DNA of 10,268 nucleotides, from the NCBI GenBank assembly GCA_913061385.1, contig CAJXTM010000062.1, positions 1-10,268 of the forward strand, read 5' to 3'. Position 1 is the stretch's first letter. Each line of letters begins with the position of its first letter. The notes beneath the pieces were generated by a model. The model searched no databases. It was not told the DNA's origin and saw nothing but the letters and a program-made list of their open reading frames with translations. This DNA comes from an uncultured Rhodopirellula sp. (GTDB lineage Bacteria > Planctomycetota > Planctomycetia > Pirellulales > Pirellulaceae). Positions 6,790 through 10,268 of this stretch are shown in pieces. The translations under genes were made by a program, and so were the position numbers.

Positions 6790-7257
6790 GAATAGCTCGG
6801 CTGCACATGCTGTGCACGACTGCCACTCGAGATGCGGTTGCCCTGTTGCGTCACGTTTCCCGAAGCAACGCACCCTTTAAATTCGCTCATTATCTTGTTC
6901 GCGGACGCGTACTTTTGCTACCCCGGACAAATTCACGACCTTGGTGGTTGCTGCCTGAACAAGTAAGCAAGCCCCGGCTAGTCGGCCGAAATCATAACAA
7001 TATTGGTCAAAACGAAGTAAGTCGCGGGTGGGTGTCCACACGAAGGCTTTCCTATCACATCGGCAACTCCGTGGTCCCGCGCGGGAGCCTTTTGTCCAAA
7101 CCAAGTACAAAAATGGCTCCCTGATCAGCATCGGATCGTACGCGTTTATTTCCGCCCGCATTGTTCCGCCCGCCTTGCTCTTCTTTTTGACTGACAGAAA
7201 AAAGATCCGTCCGTGATCAGCACCGAGCGTCCAAAAAGGTTAAAACTAGGGGAAGTC

Positions 7258-7323
7258 ATGAGTACCGAATTCACAACGGATTTGGTTAGTCTATCCGGTC
7301 CCCAACGCCTCACTGCCGAATGA
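7258..7323 (+). CDS. Possible 21-codon small ORF
   Basis: An ATG at 7258 follows AGGGGAAG, with GGGG ending 5 bases before the start, which is one of the better ribosome binding sites in the window. The frame encodes 21 residues beginning M-S-T-E-F-T-T-D-L-V and ends at TGA, with a TAA directly after it. It lies 111 bp before the start of the cytochrome gene on the same strand, so it could be a leader peptide in that transcript. No known leader peptide is recognised and there is no run of regulatory codons. It may be a chance ORF. Confidence 0.25.
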   Translation: MSTEFTTDLVSLSGPQRLTAE

Positions 7324-7420
7324 TAAAATTGTGCAGGCTAAATTTTGGACCATCCGCATGAACCCCACCGAGCCGCCCGTCACTCGACAGAGCGAATCCA
7401 TGAACCGCACAGGCGAGTCC

Positions 7421-7426
7421 AGGAGA
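7421..7426 (+). promoter_or_regulatory. Ribosome binding site of the cytochrome/DUF1549/DUF1553 gene
   Basis: AGGAGA ends 8 bases before the first of two adjacent ATG codons (7435 and 7438). It is the clearest Shine-Dalgarno sequence in the window and fixes the start of the downstream gene at the ATG pair, not at the later in-frame ATG (7447). Confidence 0.75.
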
Positions 7427-7434
7427 CACACTGA

Positions 7435-10268
7435 ATGATGATTCGAATGCGCATCGCATACGCCAACCGCGATCTGTTTTTTTGCATCACCCTGATGACA
7501 TTCACTGTCCCGCTCTTTGCGGTTCCGGTCTGTGGGCAGAGCGAAAAAGCGATGCCGATCGATTTCAAAACCGAAATCGAACCAATCCTGCTGACTAACT
7601 GTATCGATTGCCACGGACCTGATGAGCAGGAAAGCGAGCTCCGTATCGACCGCCTCTCAAGTCTGCTTGGTGGTGGCAATTCAGGCGAACCAGCCATCGT
7701 GCCGGGAAAACCGCAATCCAGTTATCTGTTGAAACTGATACGGCACGAGGAACAGGGCCTTGAGATGCCACCTGATGGCCGTTTGACCCAAGAAGAAATC
7801 AATCGGATTGAAACTTGGATTGCGCAGGGTGCGGCCACCCCGGAGTCTTACGGGCCTGAAAAGGCGACGACTGAATTGAAGCATTGGTCCTTCTTGCCAA
7901 TTCGTTCATCCAAGGAAGCGACGATCGACAGCCTGATCAGCAACACACTTGCAAAGAACGGGTTAACACTCTCGTCCAAAGCAAAACGGCGTACACTGAT
8001 CCGCCGTCTCTACTTGGTCATGCTTGGATTCCCACCAAATCCCCAACAAGTTCAAACTTTCGTCAATGACACTCGCGAGACTGCTTGGCCTGACTTGGTT
8101 GAACAGGTGCTTTCCAGCCCGCATTATGGTGAGCGTTGGGGAAGCTACTGGCTGGATCTTGTCCGCTTTGGAGAGACACACGGATTTGAGATGAACCGTG
8201 AACGTCCCAATGCTTGGCAGTATCGCGACTGGGTTATCGATTCACTCAACGACGACAAGCCATATAACCAATTTGTACGAGAGCAAATTGCCGGTGATGC
8301 ATTAGAAGCACATGTGGCCACCAGTTTCCTCGTTGCCGGCCCGAATGATCAGGTAAAAGGGCAGGACCCAAAACTGCGTCTTCAGCAGCGCATGAATGAG
8401 TTAGATGACATGATCAACACAACGGGCACCGCCTTCCTTGGGCTCACCACCGGTTGTGCCCGCTGCCACAACCACAAGTTCGACCCGATCAGCCAGCGTG
8501 ATTATTACGCCATGCAGGCCGTCTTTGCGGGTGTCCAGCACAGCGAACGAACGATTCCCATCTCAGCAGAAACCCTTGCTCAAATAGCGGAACTGGAGCG
8601 GGAAACTGCGGAATTGACTACGAAGCTAAAACCTTTCCACGCGGTTTCGACAGAAGCTGGACTTCTTCTCGAGGAACCAGTTGAGGGAACCCATACCAAA
8701 GGCTCAGCCTCGACAAAACCAGGGAAAACAAAACACCAGTTCGGCGGCACGACCTATCATTATTGGAAAAACATACCTAACCAGCCTTCGGTTACGTATC
8801 GCCCACGAGCCAAGGGTTCCTATCGGATTTGGTTGAGTTGGGGAGCGGGACATCCGAATCACAGCACCGATGCCCAATACGTCCTCATTTCCGGCGACGA
8901 GACTCATTCCCTCGCAACGGTGAATCAACAACTTGGGGTTGGTGAATCGGGCCCCGTGAAGAACAAGACCGCCTGGAGTGGCTTTCTTGATGCCGGCGTC
9001 CACACCCTCAAACCGACCGATGTCATCTCATTGATCGGCGGGCAGACTGGACCGTTCGTGATCGCAGACGCCATTTTCCTGCAACCAATCGCAACGAGTT
9101 CCCCGCAACCGCAACACGCCAAGCGACCTGCTCAGCGCGTTGCTGTGAACGCAAAATTGAACGAGGAATATTTCCCTGCACGCATGGCTCGGTTCGTCCG
9201 CTTTACCATTGAAAAGACCACTAGTGGTGAAGGCTGCATTGATGAGCTTGAAATATTCTCAGACAACAAAAACATCGCACTGGCAAGTCTCGGCGCCAAA
9301 GTAACGTCGTCGGGTGATTTTATTCACCCACTTCACAACCTACCCCAGATCAACGATGGCGAGTACGGAAATCCTCGTAGCTGGATTGCCAAATCAGAAC
9401 AGGGCGGGTGGGTACAAATTGAACTGCCAGAACCAACGCTGATCAACCACATCCGATGGGGACGTGACCGAACGGGGAAAATAATCGACCGTTTACCAAT
9501 TGGCTATCGGATTGAAGCCGCTACCGAGCAAGGAAAATGGCACCTCATAGCGAATTCCGCGGATCGCTCGGAACGCAATTCGACGGGAGCAACCGACCCC
9601 AGTCGCTATGAGTTTGCAGGACTCACAGCAAGCCAATTCAAACAAGGAAAAGAATGGCTTTCCAAACTCACCGAAATCAAGACACGTCTTTCCGCTCTCA
9701 ATCAAACAGACCGCGTCTACGCGGGCAGCTTCACGCAACCCGGTCCAACACATCGACTCTACCGCGGCGAGGCAGACGCCAAACGTGAACAAATCGCCGC
9801 AGATGCAATCGAAGTTTTCACCAACCTTGGATTATCCAACGACACCCCCGAGCAAGAACGGCGGCTCTCACTTGCAAACTGGATAGGGGCCGACGACAAC
9901 CCGCTAACGCCACGCGTAATCGCAAATCGGATTTGGCAATTTCAGTTTGGGGCGGGCATCGTCGATACTCCAAGTGATTTCGGACGCAACGGCACACCTC
10001 CCACACACCCCGAACTGCTCGATTTCCTCGCTCATCAATTGATCAGCCATGGATGGTCACTCAAACACCTGCACAGATTGATCTTGCATTCGCAGACGTG
10101 GCAGCAAAGTGATGAGCCCAACGCAGAGTCGTTGAGCATCGATGCCGGATCAAGATTGCTCTGGCGTTTTCCTCCCCGCAGGCTTGAAGCCGAAGCTCTT
10201 CGCGATTCAATCCTCGCTGTCACAGGTGCATTGAACCTCGAATCGGCTGGTGGGCCCGGATTCAACCC
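7435..10268 (+). CDS. Planctomycete PSCyt1/DUF1549/DUF1553 secreted cytochrome protein (3' end beyond window)
   Basis: The frame is open for 944 codons to the window end with no stop, so the C-terminus is missing. Residues 1-36 look like a Sec signal peptide (basic start, hydrophobic core 14-32). The cytochrome c-like PSCyt1 domain (about 40-135) has a heme motif C56-I-D-C59-H60 and a likely axial M111 in EMPPDG. PSCyt2/DUF1549 (about 172-385) contains R-R-L-Y...G-F-P-P, H-Y-G-E-R-W and a second heme-type motif C341-A-R-C344-H345 followed by NHKFDPI. Two beta-rich insertions come next: a golvesin-like sugar-binding-type domain (about 436-552) and an F5/8 type C (discoidin)-like domain (about 583-705). 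PSD1/DUF1553 (about 810 to the end) contains NPLTPRV-NRIWQ-FG and PTHPELLD. This architecture is abundant in Planctomycetes, is usually followed by a DUF1501 gene, and is thought to act in the periplasm on polysaccharides or related redox chemistry; its reaction is unproven. Confidence 0.9.
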   Translation, partial: MMIRMRIAYANRDLFFCITLMTFTVPLFAVPVCGQSEKAMPIDFKTEIEPILLTNCIDCHGPDEQESELRIDRLSSLLGGGNSGEPAIVPGKPQSSYLLKLIRHEEQGLEMPPDGRLTQEEINRIETWIAQGAATPESYGPEKATTELKHWSFLPIRSSKEATIDSLISNTLAKNGLTLSSKAKRRTLIRRLYLVMLGFPPNPQQVQTFVNDTRETAWPDLVEQVLSSPHYGERWGSYWLDLVRFGETHGFEMNRERPNAWQYRDWVIDSLNDDKPYNQFVREQIAGDALEAHVATSFLVAGPNDQVKGQDPKLRLQQRMNELDDMINTTGTAFLGLTTGCARCHNHKFDPISQRDYYAMQAVFAGVQHSERTIPISAETLAQIAELERETAELTTKLKPFHAVSTEAGLLLEEPVEGTHTKGSASTKPGKTKHQFGGTTYHYWKNIPNQPSVTYRPRAKGSYRIWLSWGAGHPNHSTDAQYVLISGDETHSLATVNQQLGVGESGPVKNKTAWSGFLDAGVHTLKPTDVISLIGGQTGPFVIADAIFLQPIATSSPQPQHAKRPAQRVAVNAKLNEEYFPARMARFVRFTIEKTTSGEGCIDELEIFSDNKNIALASLGAKVTSSGDFIHPLHNLPQINDGEYGNPRSWIAKSEQGGWVQIELPEPTLINHIRWGRDRTGKIIDRLPIGYRIEAATEQGKWHLIANSADRSERNSTGATDPSRYEFAGLTASQFKQGKEWLSKLTEIKTRLSALNQTDRVYAGSFTQPGPTHRLYRGEADAKREQIAADAIEVFTNLGLSNDTPEQERRLSLANWIGADDNPLTPRVIANRIWQFQFGAGIVDTPSDFGRNGTPPTHPELLDFLAHQLISHGWSLKHLHRLILHSQTWQQSDEPNAESLSIDAGSRLLWRFPPRRLEAEALRDSILAVTGALNLESAGGPGFN

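Larger units (their letters stand above)
6678..7434. other. Long intergenic region between two divergent genes
   Basis: This 757-bp gap holds the divergent promoters of the DUF1499/enolase unit (leftward) and the large cytochrome gene (rightward). Frames of up to about 100 codons exist here, but their translations lack domain character and overlap one another in different frames, so I do not call them. A perfect 12-bp palindrome TCCCGCGCGGGA sits at 7075-7086. An outer AAGGCT (7043-7048)/AGCCTT (7086-7091) pair overlaps it by one base. A near-repeat TGATCAGCAYCG occurs at about 7124 and 7213. A 21-codon ORF and a clear ribosome binding site near the right end are listed separately. I cannot place promoters with confidence. 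Confidence 0.5.

Noticed and set aside
6877..7161. A 94-codon minus-strand frame in the long intergenic gap
   Set aside because: The translation is rich in Arg and Cys with no recognisable motif, overlaps other equally long frames on the plus strand, and lacks a good ribosome binding site.

Overview
The window looks like a piece of a planctomycete chromosome, probably from a Pirellulales/Rhodopirellula-type organism. The strongest sign is the gene running off the right edge. It encodes a secreted protein with the PSCyt1 (DUF1011-type cytochrome c), PSCyt2 (DUF1549) and PSD1 (DUF1553) architecture that is typical of Planctomycetes. Other signs are a Tat-signal oxidoreductase start with the usual planctomycete N-terminus, moderate GC, weak Shine-Dalgarno sites, several non-ATG start candidates and long gaps between genes. 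The first 18 bases match the Tn5/Nextera mosaic end. The left edge is therefore a sequencing-library artefact at a contig end, not biology.

Layout from left to right. (1) 19-149, minus: the first 43 codons of a Tat-exported protein, probably a Gfo/Idh/MocA-family oxidoreductase, cut by the contig end. (2) 266-1135, plus: a PHP-family histidinol-phosphatase, divergent from (1). (3) 1385-2389, plus: a RadC/JAMM protein carrying an extra N-terminal winged-helix-like domain. (4) 2390-3025: a gene-poor stretch with a two-part hairpin just after radC and a possible decayed minus-strand gene. (5) 3026-4642, plus: a membrane-anchored protein related to the FMN/[3Fe-4S] central domain of glutamate synthase. 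(6) 4728-6137 and 6195-6677, both minus and probably one operon: an enolase-superfamily (mandelate racemase/muconate lactonizing type) enzyme behind a small membrane-anchored DUF1499 protein. (7) 6678-7434: a long non-coding gap with small repeats and one 21-codon ORF that has a good ribosome binding site. (8) 7435-10268 and beyond, plus: the planctomycete cytochrome/DUF1549/DUF1553 protein, with two inserted carbohydrate-binding-like beta domains.

The genes do not form one obvious pathway. Most are single housekeeping or catabolic genes, and only the DUF1499/enolase pair looks co-transcribed. I see no CRISPR array, insertion sequence, prophage, tRNA or rRNA, and no convincing new multi-gene system. 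The most interesting items are the winged-helix/RadC fusion with an altered helix-hairpin-helix, the double-hairpin element after it, and the domain insertions in the large cytochrome protein.
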